From NCBI GenBank assembly GCA_945892765.1, contig CAMDDQ010000001.1, positions 1-40,485 on the forward strand: DNA of 40,485 nt. Direction: 5' to 3'. The position numbers were made by a program, and so were the translations under genes. Shown one piece after another: positions 7,583 to 16,083 of this stretch; the first letter of the stretch is position 1, and every line of letters starts with the position of its first letter. The stretch is from Asaia bogorensis. Its GTDB lineage: Bacteria; Pseudomonadota; Alphaproteobacteria; CACIAM-22H2. The notes beneath the pieces were generated by a model. The model saw nothing but the letters and a program-made list of their open reading frames with translations. It had not been told where the DNA came from and ran no database searches.

Positions 7583-10234
7583 TTATTCGGCTGCCAGCAT
7601 TTCGTGGAGCGGCGCGCCTGGGCCTTCCAATTCGGCGAACTTGCCCTGAGACACGATCTTTCCGTCGCGCATGATGACGATGCGGTCGAAGGAGCGGGCG
7701 AACGCCGCCCGATGAAGAACCCACAATACTCCGCGGCCCTGAAGTTCGCGGAGAATGTTGTCCATGACTTTACCTTGCGCCTGGGTATCGAGCAGAGCCG
7801 TGGATTCGTTGCAGATCAACAATTGCGGCCGACGCAGCAAGGCGCGGGCAAGCGCCAGCTTTTGACGCTGCGCCGCGCTCATGCGTGAACCGCCCACGCC
7901 GACCGAAAAATCGATGCCGACTTCGATGATGGCGTCGCGAAGATCGAGTGTCGCCAAAACCTCGGAGATGACCTTGCCGAGGCGCACGCCCGCCTGGGCC
8001 TGGCCATAGGCGACCTTTCCGAACAGAATATTGTCCTGGAGCGTGCCCGCGGCGTTGTAGGAATCGGAGCGAAAGAACTCGACCGATTTCGCCAGGTTCG
8101 CCGGGAGGTTCGCCGCGAAGGCCGCCCGCGCCTCGAGCAGGCGGCGCTGCATCGGTTCGTCGATCAGACCCAAGCGATGGCGGGCCGGGATTAGTTTGAA
8201 GGGCAGCGACAAAAGCCGGGAACGGTCCTCCGGGCGTATTTCCGTCTGCGCGATCTTGGCGGTACGTCCAAGCAAAGCCTGAAATTCCGGCAGATCCTCG
8301 GAACTGATGAAGCTGTATTCGGCGAAAAATTCGTGTGTCGGCGGCAGACCGGCGAACAATTCGACCATGGTCTCGGCGACTTTCCGGCCCATCGCGATCA
8401 GATCGGAGGTCAGGCCAACCTTTTCCAGAACACTCAGCACATAGGCGTTTTCGGCCAATTTTTCGACTTCGAAAGCGGGGCCGACCTGAGTGCCGAAAAG
8501 CACGTTTTCGGCGACGGTCGCGTTGGTGTTGTACCGAGCCTCGTCGAAGGGCTCCACGAGGGCGGCCATCTCGCCTCCCTTCAGGCGTTCACGCAAGGCG
8601 GTCCGCGCTTCGAGAACACGCGCCGCCAGCGCCGGCCGCGCCTTGGGATCGATGGTGCCGCGCAGGCCGAATTGATAAACGTCGTCGTCCAAATCGACGA
8701 CCGCCAACATGCGGATGCAGCGCGCGGCGAGTTCCGCGGCATCACTGACGCCGGCCGCCGAATAGTCGATCCAGTCGGCCGTGATGTCGAAATCGGTATT
8801 GCCGGCACGCGTCGCCTCGACCAACCATTGTTTACGTAGCGCGGCGGTCGCCCCGTCGGGATTGGCCGCGATTCGCGGGCGTTGTTTAAGGACGTAGATC
8901 AGGTTCTCCCTGACCGTGCCGGTGAACAAATACGAACTCTGGCCGACATAAGCGATGCGCTGGGCCGAGCGCCATTCCGGCAGCGTCAGCAGATCGTCGC
9001 TGCCCAGTTGGATACGGCCCCCGCTCGGCGCCACGAGTCGGGCGATCGCGTTCGCCAGATGCTCCTTGCCCGATCCCGCCGGCCCGACAATCGCGATATG
9101 TTCGCTCAGCCCCATGTCGAAGGAGACGCCATCGACGAGTTTGCCACCGCCGTCGTCGCTGACCGCGAGGTTGGCAATGCCGAGACGATCGTCGGCGGAC
9201 GGCGTGGGCATGGTTTCCGGGGCGGGTTCCTGCAATTCCGCCGGCGCCATGCCCTCGGGCTGGAACTGTTCGATGACCTGTTCGTATTTGATCACCGCGT
9301 CGGCTTGGCTCTGATAGAAGGTGAGCAACTCCTTCCATGGTGGCGCCAAATCCTTGTAGGCGGCCAGCACGGCGACCAACGCGCCGATGCTGAGATCCCC
9401 GGCGATCACCAAATATCCGCCGAACAGATAAAAGAAAAAGGGCGTTAGCTGGGCAATGTTGCTGTTGAGCTGCTTGACCAAGAACTTGCGCTGGAAGATG
9501 TCGAAGCGGATGCGATAGATCGCGCCCATGCGTTCGGCGAAATCGGCGCGTTCGTAAGTCGACGTGCCGTGGACATGGACTTCGGCGATGCCCGAAACGG
9601 TGTCGCTGATTCGATCGGCGACCTTGCGAATGACTTTCACCCGCTCCTTGCCGAGCAGGTTCACTTTTCGCTGCATCTTGGGGATGACATAGGCCTGCAG
9701 CGGGTAGAGCGCGATGGCGAAGGTGCCCAGCAGCGGATCCTGCACAAACATGAAAAACAGCGCGGTCAGCAACAGCCCGCCCTGGTGCAGAGGCAGCACC
9801 AGCGCGTCGCCGATGAAGCCGCCCAACGCCTCCACTTCCGAGGTGATCATCGGAATGATCTCGCCTTGCGAGACCTTCCGGAAATGCGGCAGCGGAAAAC
9901 GCAGAATCCGGCTGTAGAGTTCGTACCGCAAACGCCGCAGCATACGCTCGCCGAGGCGCCCCTTCATGATGTTGATGTAGAACTTGAACCGGGCGTTGAT
10001 GAAGACCAAAGCCAAGAACACGAAACAGAGGGTGATCAGATAGGGCATCTGATCCAGCGACCAAAAATAGTAGTCTTGGGGAAAAGTCTTGCCCTGAATG
10101 GCACGGTTCACGATCGTCTTGGGCAGATCGAGAATGAAATAATAGAACGGCAGCGACACGCCCGTGACGAGCATTATGACGATCTGCTCTTTCAGGCTGT
10201 AGCGCAGGATGAACCGGTGGATGGTCGATTCCAT
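7583..10234 (-). CDS. ABC exporter-like protein with enlarged, degenerate ATPase domain
   Basis: Start ATG 10234 is chosen for its GGGGAG site; the product has 883 residues. Residues about 15-330 form an exporter-type transmembrane domain with hydrophobic segments such as YLITLCFVFLALVFINARF and coupling-helix-like sequence. The nucleotide-binding domain begins near 350. Walker A is GPAGSGKEH (384 on), with Glu where Ser/Thr is usual; the Q-loop is YVGQSSYLF. The signature (780-799) is GGSRMSAAQRQKLALARAL, Walker B is QLLICNES (Asn for Asp) and the H-loop is LHRAAF. Q-loop and signature lie about 350 residues apart instead of about 55. The insert holds repeated elements GTVRENL (about 439), ATVAENVLFG (about 572) and GTLQDNILFG (about 730). 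It heads an operon with a cNMP-binding protein and a methyltransferase. ATPase activity is uncertain; the substrate is unknown. Confidence 0.85.
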   Translation of the reverse strand: MESTIHRFILRYSLKEQIVIMLVTGVSLPFYYFILDLPKTIVNRAIQGKTFPQDYYFWSLDQMPYLITLCFVFLALVFINARFKFYINIMKGRLGERMLRRLRYELYSRILRFPLPHFRKVSQGEIIPMITSEVEALGGFIGDALVLPLHQGGLLLTALFFMFVQDPLLGTFAIALYPLQAYVIPKMQRKVNLLGKERVKVIRKVADRISDTVSGIAEVHVHGTSTYERADFAERMGAIYRIRFDIFQRKFLVKQLNSNIAQLTPFFFYLFGGYLVIAGDLSIGALVAVLAAYKDLAPPWKELLTFYQSQADAVIKYEQVIEQFQPEGMAPAELQEPAPETMPTPSADDRLGIANLAVSDDGGGKLVDGVSFDMGLSEHIAIVGPAGSGKEHLANAIARLVAPSGGRIQLGSDDLLTLPEWRSAQRIAYVGQSSYLFTGTVRENLIYVLKQRPRIAANPDGATAALRKQWLVEATRAGNTDFDITADWIDYSAAGVSDAAELAARCIRMLAVVDLDDDVYQFGLRGTIDPKARPALAARVLEARTALRERLKGGEMAALVEPFDEARYNTNATVAENVLFGTQVGPAFEVEKLAENAYVLSVLEKVGLTSDLIAMGRKVAETMVELFAGLPPTHEFFAEYSFISSEDLPEFQALLGRTAKIAQTEIRPEDRSRLLSLPFKLIPARHRLGLIDEPMQRRLLEARAAFAANLPANLAKSVEFFRSDSYNAAGTLQDNILFGKVAYGQAQAGVRLGKVISEVLATLDLRDAIIEVGIDFSVGVGGSRMSAAQRQKLALARALLRRPQLLICNESTALLDTQAQGKVMDNILRELQGRGVLWVLHRAAFARSFDRIVIMRDGKIVSQGKFAELEGPGAPLHEMLAAE

Positions 10235-10249
10235 TTCGTTGCTCCCCGC

Positions 10250-10270
10250 CTCTCCGCCCGTGGCGGAGAG
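10250..10270 (-). promoter_or_regulatory. Hairpin in the leader of the ABC exporter-like gene
   Basis: A perfect 9-bp inverted repeat (CTCTCCGCC / GGCGGAGAG, 3-base loop) lies directly upstream of the GGGGAG ribosome-binding site (10242-10247) of the gene starting at 10234. The stem is three bases away from that site, so the fold could influence initiation, but no second structure is visible to make a switch. The remaining bases up to 10380 form the divergent promoter region with the carbamoyltransferase gene; I could not identify promoter boxes. Confidence 0.4.
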
Positions 10271-10380
10271 CGGTCCCCTTCTGTCTTTGGCCCCGGCCAC
10301 CTTAACCCACGACCCCGGATGGGTAAATGGCGCGGCTTCCGGCGTTGCGCGGAACGCGATGAACGAGTACTAGCCGGCGG

Positions 10381-12090
10381 ATGATCGTTCTTGGCATCAA
10401 TCCCGCCACCCACGACGCCGCAGCCGCGCTTTTCGACGATTATCGCCTGCTGGCCGCGGTCTCGCTCGAACGCCTGACCCGGCGCAAGGGTGACGGGAAA
10501 GGCGTACCGCTGGAATGTATCGCCGAGGTTCTCTCCATCGCCGGCATGTCGCCTGCCGATGTTGACATCGTCGTCAGCACACGCGGCACGGTGCCACGGC
10601 GTTATCTTCCCCATTTGCGGCGCCAGACCCTTGAGGAGTCGGGCGATGAATCCTCGGCGAGTCTGGCCGAGGAGATGCGCAAGGCGAGAGCTGTGAACGC
10701 CGACGGTTTCTTCGACTCAGCGATGTTCCGTGCCGAACACGGATTTCGGGCCGGCGTGCCGGTGCGGTTTGCTAATCACCACCGCGCGCACGCCCTGCCG
10801 GCGCTATTCTTCACACAATGGCCGGATGCGTTGCTGTACACGGCCGATGGCGGCGGCGACAACGTCCATTACAGCCATCGGGTGTTCTGCGAGGGCACGA
10901 TTGACACGCTGTTCGGCGACGACCGTTGGCTTTTGCCGGAACGGCGCGTGGACAGCCTCGGACTCGCTTATGCCTACGCCACCCAGGCATTGGGTTACCG
11001 CGCGCTTCGCCACGAGGGCAAACTGACGGGCCTGGCTGCGTTTGGCGAGCCCACCTTGATCGACGTGATGGCCCCCCACTTCCGCGTCGACGACGAAGGC
11101 CGGATCGACAGCGATTTCGAGAGTTATGGGGCGATGCGCCGCTTGATTTTTGCGCTGGCCGCGGGACAGAAGCCCCAAGATGTCGCGGCGTCCATCCAGA
11201 AACTGCTTGAGGATTTGATCCTCGGCTCGGTCACCCGCCTGCTCGAACGCCAGCCCGTCAGACATCTTGGACTTGCCGGCGGCGTCTTCGCCAATGTCAG
11301 GCTCAACCGCCTGCTGGCCCAACGCGCGCAGGTGGATGAGATCTTTGTCTTTCCCGCGATGAGCGACGATGGGCTTGCCGTTGGCGCGGTCCTGGAATTT
11401 CTGCTCGAGCGGGACGGCCTGGCGGCCTGGCTCGATCGCCGGCATCACCTCGATCATGTGTTTTTCGGCCGCGACCACGGCGCGGCCATCGACCGCGCGT
11501 TGACGGCCGCACCCGGCATCCGGCGCCTATCCGATCGGCCGGTGCCGGCCGCCGCCGAATTGCTGGCCGAAGGCCGCATCGTTGCCATCTTCAACGGCGG
11601 CATGGAATTCGGCCCCCGCGCGCTTGGCGCCCGCAGCATCCTTGCCGCCGCCTCCGACCGCAGGGTCAACGACACCTTGAACGCCCGGCTCGAGCGGACC
11701 GAGTTCATGCCCTTCGCGCCGGTCGTGCGTGACGTCGACGCGGCGCGGGTCTTCGATCTCGGGGCGGTTAATCGTTACGCCAGCCGGTTCATGACGATTA
11801 CCTGCTTGGTCCGCCCGGAGTGGCGGGAACGTATCCCCGGGGTCGTCCATGTCGACGGGACGGCCCGCCCGCAGGTCGCCGAAAGAAAGACAAACCCACT
11901 TTATTACGACATCCTGACCGAATATGAGGCACGCACCGGCCTGCCCGTCCTGGTCAACACCAGCTTCAACGTCCATGAAGAACCGATCGTGAACACACCA
12001 GAGGAATGCTGCCGCGCTTTGGCCGACGGGCGTATCGATTTTGTGGTCACCGCCTTGGGAGTTTATGGACCCGGCGAACGCCGAAAGTGA
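10381..12090 (+). CDS. NodU/CmcH-type carbamoyltransferase
   Basis: Predicted O-carbamoyltransferase that uses carbamoyl phosphate and ATP to carbamoylate a sugar hydroxyl. The 569 residues cover both expected domains. The N-terminal Kae1-like ATPase fold has GINPATHDAAAALFDD, the metal/adenylate histidines in NHHRAHALPALFF, TADGGGDN, and the loop GLAGGVFANVRLNRLL. The C-terminal carbamoyltransferase domain has FGPRALGARSILAAASD, NARLERTEFMPFAPVV and GLPVLVNTSFNVHEEPIV. The motifs look intact, so it should be active. It is the first gene of a long rightward run of glycan genes, so its acceptor is probably a surface or exported saccharide made by its neighbours. The start has only a weak ribosome-binding site. 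Confidence 0.9.
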   Translation: MIVLGINPATHDAAAALFDDYRLLAAVSLERLTRRKGDGKGVPLECIAEVLSIAGMSPADVDIVVSTRGTVPRRYLPHLRRQTLEESGDESSASLAEEMRKARAVNADGFFDSAMFRAEHGFRAGVPVRFANHHRAHALPALFFTQWPDALLYTADGGGDNVHYSHRVFCEGTIDTLFGDDRWLLPERRVDSLGLAYAYATQALGYRALRHEGKLTGLAAFGEPTLIDVMAPHFRVDDEGRIDSDFESYGAMRRLIFALAAGQKPQDVAASIQKLLEDLILGSVTRLLERQPVRHLGLAGGVFANVRLNRLLAQRAQVDEIFVFPAMSDDGLAVGAVLEFLLERDGLAAWLDRRHHLDHVFFGRDHGAAIDRALTAAPGIRRLSDRPVPAAAELLAEGRIVAIFNGGMEFGPRALGARSILAAASDRRVNDTLNARLERTEFMPFAPVVRDVDAARVFDLGAVNRYASRFMTITCLVRPEWRERIPGVVHVDGTARPQVAERKTNPLYYDILTEYEARTGLPVLVNTSFNVHEEPIVNTPEECCRALADGRIDFVVTALGVYGPGERRK

Positions 12091-12194
12091 GATCGCCTCT
12101 TACTATCAGCCGACATAGGAAGGAAAACCAATTGCCAGGGTTGCCAGACCCATGGGAACAATACCTCGGACCTTGCCTATTCAAAAATTACCGG

Positions 12195-12235
12195 CGGGTC
12201 GGTCGTGAACGCTCGCTGGACGAGCGACCGACCCG
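12195..12235 (+). repeat. 11-bp perfect inverted repeat before a glycosyltransferase gene
   Basis: CGGGTCGGTCG (12195-12205) pairs with 12225-12235; a nested CGCTCG/CGAGCG pair (12210-12215, 12221-12226) offers a competing fold. No T-run follows, so a simple intrinsic terminator is unlikely. It lies in the 243-base gap 12091-12333, which otherwise contains no gene I can support, and just before a run of nine G (12323-12331) abutting the TTG start. An RNA structure in the leader or a protein-binding palindrome are both possible. Confidence 0.5.
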
Positions 12236-12333
12236 GAGGGTCGCCTTCCGATCGCGCCAATTTGTGCTTTTTTGCCAATCGGAGCCTGTGCCATAGTTGC
12301 GTCAACGAAGAACGCGGTTTCCGGGGGGGGGCC

Positions 12334-13557
12334 TTGAGCGGATACGTCGCCGGGGCGCGCATCTTGGTGTACAGCCACGACACGTTCGGGCTGGGGCACC
12401 TTCGTCGATGCCGCGCCATCGCCCATTCCCTGGTCAAACACGATCCCGACCTGTCGGTTCTGATCATTTCGGGCTCGCCCATCATTGGCAGCTTCGATTT
12501 CCGGGCGCGCGTGGATTTCGTTCGTATCCCCGGCGTGATCAAGCGCGGCGACGACGAATACGCCTCGCTCAACCTGTCGATCAATATTCAGCAGACACTC
12601 GCCATCCGCTCGTCGATCATTCAACACACCGCCGAACTCTTCGAGCCCGACCTGTTCTTGGTCGACAAGGAGCCGTTGGGGCTGCGCGGCGAGGTGCATG
12701 ACACGTTGACCATGCTCAAGGCCCGGGGCACCCCGCTGGTCCTGGGCCTGCGCGACGTCATGGACGAACCCGCGCTGCTCGGCGAGGAATGGCAACGCAA
12801 GAACGCCGTGCCCGCCTTGCGCGACCTCTACGACGAGGTTTGGGTTTATGGGTTGCCGCAGATCTGCGATCCGCTGGAGGGCATTGGCCTGCCGCGCTCG
12901 GCTCGACAGAAAGTGACCTATACCGGCTACCTGCCGCGCACGGTTTCGCCGGTTACCCCGCGCAGCCATCTGCCCGATTATTTCCAGGAACCCTACATCC
13001 TGGTAACCACCGGCGGTGGCGGCGACGGCGAGGTATTGATCGATTGGGTGCTGCGCGCCTATGAGGCCGACGGTGCCATGCGGCATCCGGCGCTGCTCGT
13101 GCTCGGGCCCTTCATGCCGCCGGAAATTCAGGCCGGTTTCATCGAACGGTCGCGCCGCCTGACCCGGGTTCAAGCCATCACCTTCGATACCCATATCGAG
13201 ACGTTGATGGCCAATGCCGTCGGCGTGGTGGCGATGGGCGGCTACAACACGTTCTGCGAAATCCTGTCATTCGATAAGCGTGCGTTGATCGTGCCGCGCA
13301 CGGTGCCGCGCATGGAACAATACATCCGGGCCACGCGCGCCGCCGATCTCGGCCTCATTCGAGTGCTGATCGACGACGGCGAACGGGACGCCCTGATGAT
13401 GGCGGCGGCGCTGCGCCGTTTGCCGGAGCAAGCCCCGCCGTCCGCGGTCGTGGTGCCCGGACTGCTCGACGGGCTGAAAAACGTCAACCGCAAGGTCGAC
13501 CGGTGGCTGTCGCCATCGCGGCCGGCGCTGGTTTCCGCCGCCGCCCGCCTCGCCTAG
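12334..13557 (+). CDS. Predicted glycosyltransferase, COG4671/MurG-like
   Basis: A GT-B-fold glycosyltransferase related to MurG/family 28. From the TTG at 12334 it has 407 residues. The N-terminal domain begins ARILVYSHDTFGLGHLRRCR, with the glycine/His loop that binds the acceptor side, and PDLFLVDKEPLGLRGEV. The C-terminal domain has ILVTTGGGGDGEVLIDWV and the donor-binding stretch VGVVAMGGYNTFCEILSF. The same frame is open back to an ATG at 12205, but residues from there are not family-like, and the leader holds an inverted repeat and poly-G tract, so the TTG is preferred with moderate confidence. The protein is paralogous to the C-terminal half of the protein encoded at 16080-17798. Donor and acceptor are unknown. 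Confidence 0.8.
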   Translation: MSGYVAGARILVYSHDTFGLGHLRRCRAIAHSLVKHDPDLSVLIISGSPIIGSFDFRARVDFVRIPGVIKRGDDEYASLNLSINIQQTLAIRSSIIQHTAELFEPDLFLVDKEPLGLRGEVHDTLTMLKARGTPLVLGLRDVMDEPALLGEEWQRKNAVPALRDLYDEVWVYGLPQICDPLEGIGLPRSARQKVTYTGYLPRTVSPVTPRSHLPDYFQEPYILVTTGGGGDGEVLIDWVLRAYEADGAMRHPALLVLGPFMPPEIQAGFIERSRRLTRVQAITFDTHIETLMANAVGVVAMGGYNTFCEILSFDKRALIVPRTVPRMEQYIRATRAADLGLIRVLIDDGERDALMMAAALRRLPEQAPPSAVVVPGLLDGLKNVNRKVDRWLSPSRPALVSAAARLA

Positions 13558-14888
13558 CGGTGGGCAGGCCCGCATTGGCGCAGCCGCAAACAGCAGGCAG
13601 CGGCCATGGAATCCCCGGCGACGCCACGATCGCCATCGTGCTCAAGGGTTACCCACGCCTGTCCGAGACGTTCATCGCGCAGGAAGTGCTGGGGCTGGAA
13701 CGCCGGGGGTTAGGCCTTCGCCTGGTTTCGCTGCGTCATCCCACCGACAAACATGTTCACCCCATCCATGGGTCGATCGTGGCCCGGGTCGATTACCTGC
13801 CCGAATATCTGTATCGGGAGCCGCTTCGCGTCCTGGCCGGATGGCGTGCTGCGCGCCGGCTGCCCGGTTATCAATCCGCCCGCGTGGCTTGGTTGGCCGA
13901 TCTCCGCCGCGATCCGACCCCCAACCGCATCCGGCGGTTCGGCCAAGCCTTGGTACTGGCCGCGGAGTTGCCGCCCGCGATCGGCCACCTTCACGCGCAT
14001 TTTCTGCACACGCCGGCCTCGGTGGCGCGCTACGCCGCCCTTCTGCGCGGGCTTGGATTTAGCGTTTCGGCGCATGCCAAGGACATCTGGACGATTCCGG
14101 AATGGGAAAAGCGCGAAAAGCTGAACGCCGCGGCATGGGCGGTCGTCTGCACGCGCGCCGGCCGCGATCACCTGGCCACGCTTGCCGCGATGCCCGGCAA
14201 GATCGAGCTGGTTTATCACGGCCTCGATTCCGCGCGTTTTCCCGCGCCACCCGCGCGACCGGCCCGCGACGGCGGCAACAACGATGATCCGGTGACGATC
14301 CTGTCGGTCGGCCGCGCCGTGGCAAAGAAGGGTTACGACGACCTTCTGGACGCCTTAGCTCTCTTGCCGCCGGCACTGTCTTGGCGCTTGGTGCATATCG
14401 GCGGGGGGGCGTTGATTCGCCGCCTCCGACGCCGCGCCGAACGCCTGGGGCTTTCCGACCGCATCGAATGGCGCGGGGCACTTGCCCACGATGCCGTGCT
14501 CGCGGCGTATCGATCCGCCGATCTCTTCGTGTTGGCCAGCCGCGTCGCCAAAGATGGAGATCGCGACGGCCTGCCCAATGTGCTGCTGGAAGCAGCGAGC
14601 CAGGGGTTGGGCTGCGTGGCGACCGAAATTTCCGGCATCCCGGAATTCATCAGCGACGGCCAAACCGGCGTCCTGGTGAAACCCAGGGAACCCGAGAAGC
14701 TCGCCGCGGCGCTGGCCGCCTTGATCGGCGATCCCTCCCGCCGCGAAACCCTGGGCAAAGCCGCGGCCCAGCGCGTCCGCGCCGATTTTGCGCTGGACCG
14801 CGGGATCGATCGGATCGCCGCCCGGCTGGTGGAAAGCGGCGGCCCGCAACGCGCCACCCTTCCCGGCGCGGGCCGCGCGGCGGCCTGA
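13503..14888 (+). CDS. Glycosyltransferase family 4 protein
   Basis: Retaining GT-B glycosyltransferase of up to 461 residues. Family sequence starts at ATIAIVLKGYPRLSETFIAQ, a typical opening of exopolysaccharide GT4 enzymes (WcaL/AmsK-like). It continues with IGHLHAHFLHTPASVARYAA, VYHGLDSARF, ILSVGRAVAKKGYDDLLDAL, and the C-terminal nucleotide-sugar site DGLPNVLLEAASQGLGCVAT (E-x7-E-like) and EISGIPEFISDG. The start is uncertain: GTG at 13503 overlaps the previous gene by 55 bases; GTG at 13560, directly after its stop, is equally reasonable. Neither has a strong ribosome-binding site, which suggests translational coupling. It probably adds a sugar to the saccharide built by this cluster. 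Confidence 0.87.
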   Translation: MAVAIAAGAGFRRRPPRLAVGRPALAQPQTAGSGHGIPGDATIAIVLKGYPRLSETFIAQEVLGLERRGLGLRLVSLRHPTDKHVHPIHGSIVARVDYLPEYLYREPLRVLAGWRAARRLPGYQSARVAWLADLRRDPTPNRIRRFGQALVLAAELPPAIGHLHAHFLHTPASVARYAALLRGLGFSVSAHAKDIWTIPEWEKREKLNAAAWAVVCTRAGRDHLATLAAMPGKIELVYHGLDSARFPAPPARPARDGGNNDDPVTILSVGRAVAKKGYDDLLDALALLPPALSWRLVHIGGGALIRRLRRRAERLGLSDRIEWRGALAHDAVLAAYRSADLFVLASRVAKDGDRDGLPNVLLEAASQGLGCVATEISGIPEFISDGQTGVLVKPREPEKLAAALAALIGDPSRRETLGKAAAQRVRADFALDRGIDRIAARLVESGGPQRATLPGAGRAAA

Positions 14889-14931
14889 ACACCGTCGACG
14901 ACGCCAACGCCCGAAATTCCCTCAGTCCGCC

Positions 14932-16083
14932 GTGCGTATCGCCTTTTATGCTCCGCTGAAACCGCCGACGCATCCAGTGCCGTCGGGTGACCGGCGCATG
15001 GCGCATTTGCTGATGGAGGCGATACGGCAGTCCGGCCATGTCGTTGAATTGGCGTGCCGATTCCGCAGTTACGACGGCGACGGAAACGCGGCGCGCCAGG
15101 CGCGGCTGCGACGCATCGGCCAGAGCATGGCGGCCCGTCTCGTGAAACGTTATGAGGCGGGCGAGCCGGAGCGACGGCCGGAGCTGTGGTTCACCTATCA
15201 TCTGTATCACAAGGCGCCGGATTGGCTGGGGCCGGCGATCAGCCGCGGCCTCGATATTCCCTATATCGCCGCGGAGGCCTCGTTCGCAGGCAAACAAGAG
15301 GGCGGGCGCTGGGCGGCCGGACATCGGGCCGCGGCCGCGGCGATAGAGGCCGCCGACATGATCGTCAATTTCAACCCGATCGACGCCGCCGGCGTGCGGC
15401 GTCTGCATGGCGACGACCGTCGGATGATCTCATTGCCGCCCTTCATCGAAGCCGCGCCGTTTCAAGCGGCGGCGTCGCGGCACCGCGACCGTCGCGAAGC
15501 CATCGGCAGACGTTTCGCCCTTGCCGCCGACCCGCCGCGTTTCCTGACCGTGGCCATGATGCGGCCGGGTGACAAACTTCAATCCTTTCGCCTGTTGGGG
15601 CTGGCGCTGCGCCAAATTCTCGACCTGCCCTGGCAGCTTCTGGTGATCGGCGAGGGACCGGCGCGCGCCATCGTCGAAAAATATCTGTCCGGGCTCGGAC
15701 CGGATCGAGTTTGTTTTGGCGGAGAACAGCCGCAAGAGGCCATGCCAGACATCTATGCCGGCTGCGACCTTTACGTTTGGCCGGCGATCGGCGAAGCCTA
15801 TGGCATGTCTTTTCTCGAAGCGCAGGCCGCCGGACTGCCGGCGATCGCCGGCGACAATGCCGGTGTCAGCGAGGTCGTTGACGGCAAGGCCGGGGCGTTG
15901 GTGCCGGCGGGCGATGTCGATGCCTTCGCCGCCGCCGTGCGACGGCTGGCAACGGCGCCGCGGGAATGGCCGGAAAGGCGCGTGGCGGCGCAGGCCTTCG
16001 TCGCCCACCGCCGCAGCCTGTCGGCGGCGCGGGTCGTGCTCGACGCCGCCATGGCGAGCGCGGTCGCGCGGCGGCGCCGATGA
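14932..16083 (+). CDS. Glycosyltransferase (GT4-like)
   Basis: A 383-residue GT-B glycosyltransferase from the GTG at 14932 (MRIAFYAPLKPPTHPVPSGD). The N-terminal domain shows PVPSGDRRMAHLLMEAIRQS and a substrate strand RPELWFTYHLYHKAPDWLGP. The C-terminal domain shows FLTVAMMRPGDKLQSFRLLG, LLVIGEGPARAIVEKYL and the donor motif EAYGMSFLEAQAAGLPAIAG. This combination matches group-1 transferases. The open frame extends upstream into the previous gene, but homology begins here. Its TGA overlaps the ATG of the following fusion gene (ATGA at 16080), so expression of the two is coupled. Sugar donor and acceptor are unknown. Confidence 0.87.
   Translation: MRIAFYAPLKPPTHPVPSGDRRMAHLLMEAIRQSGHVVELACRFRSYDGDGNAARQARLRRIGQSMAARLVKRYEAGEPERRPELWFTYHLYHKAPDWLGPAISRGLDIPYIAAEASFAGKQEGGRWAAGHRAAAAAIEAADMIVNFNPIDAAGVRRLHGDDRRMISLPPFIEAAPFQAAASRHRDRREAIGRRFALAADPPRFLTVAMMRPGDKLQSFRLLGLALRQILDLPWQLLVIGEGPARAIVEKYLSGLGPDRVCFGGEQPQEAMPDIYAGCDLYVWPAIGEAYGMSFLEAQAAGLPAIAGDNAGVSEVVDGKAGALVPAGDVDAFAAAVRRLATAPREWPERRVAAQAFVAHRRSLSAARVVLDAAMASAVARRRR

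Noticed and set aside
8886-10064. 392-codon minus-strand frame overlapping the ABC exporter-like gene in another frame
   Set aside because: Its Arg/His/Gly-rich composition is that of an out-of-frame translation, and the exporter frame carries the recognisable domain.
12006-12296. Small open frame in the gap after the carbamoyltransferase
   Set aside because: Its first part overlaps the carbamoyltransferase gene; there is no ribosome-binding site and no recognisable protein feature.
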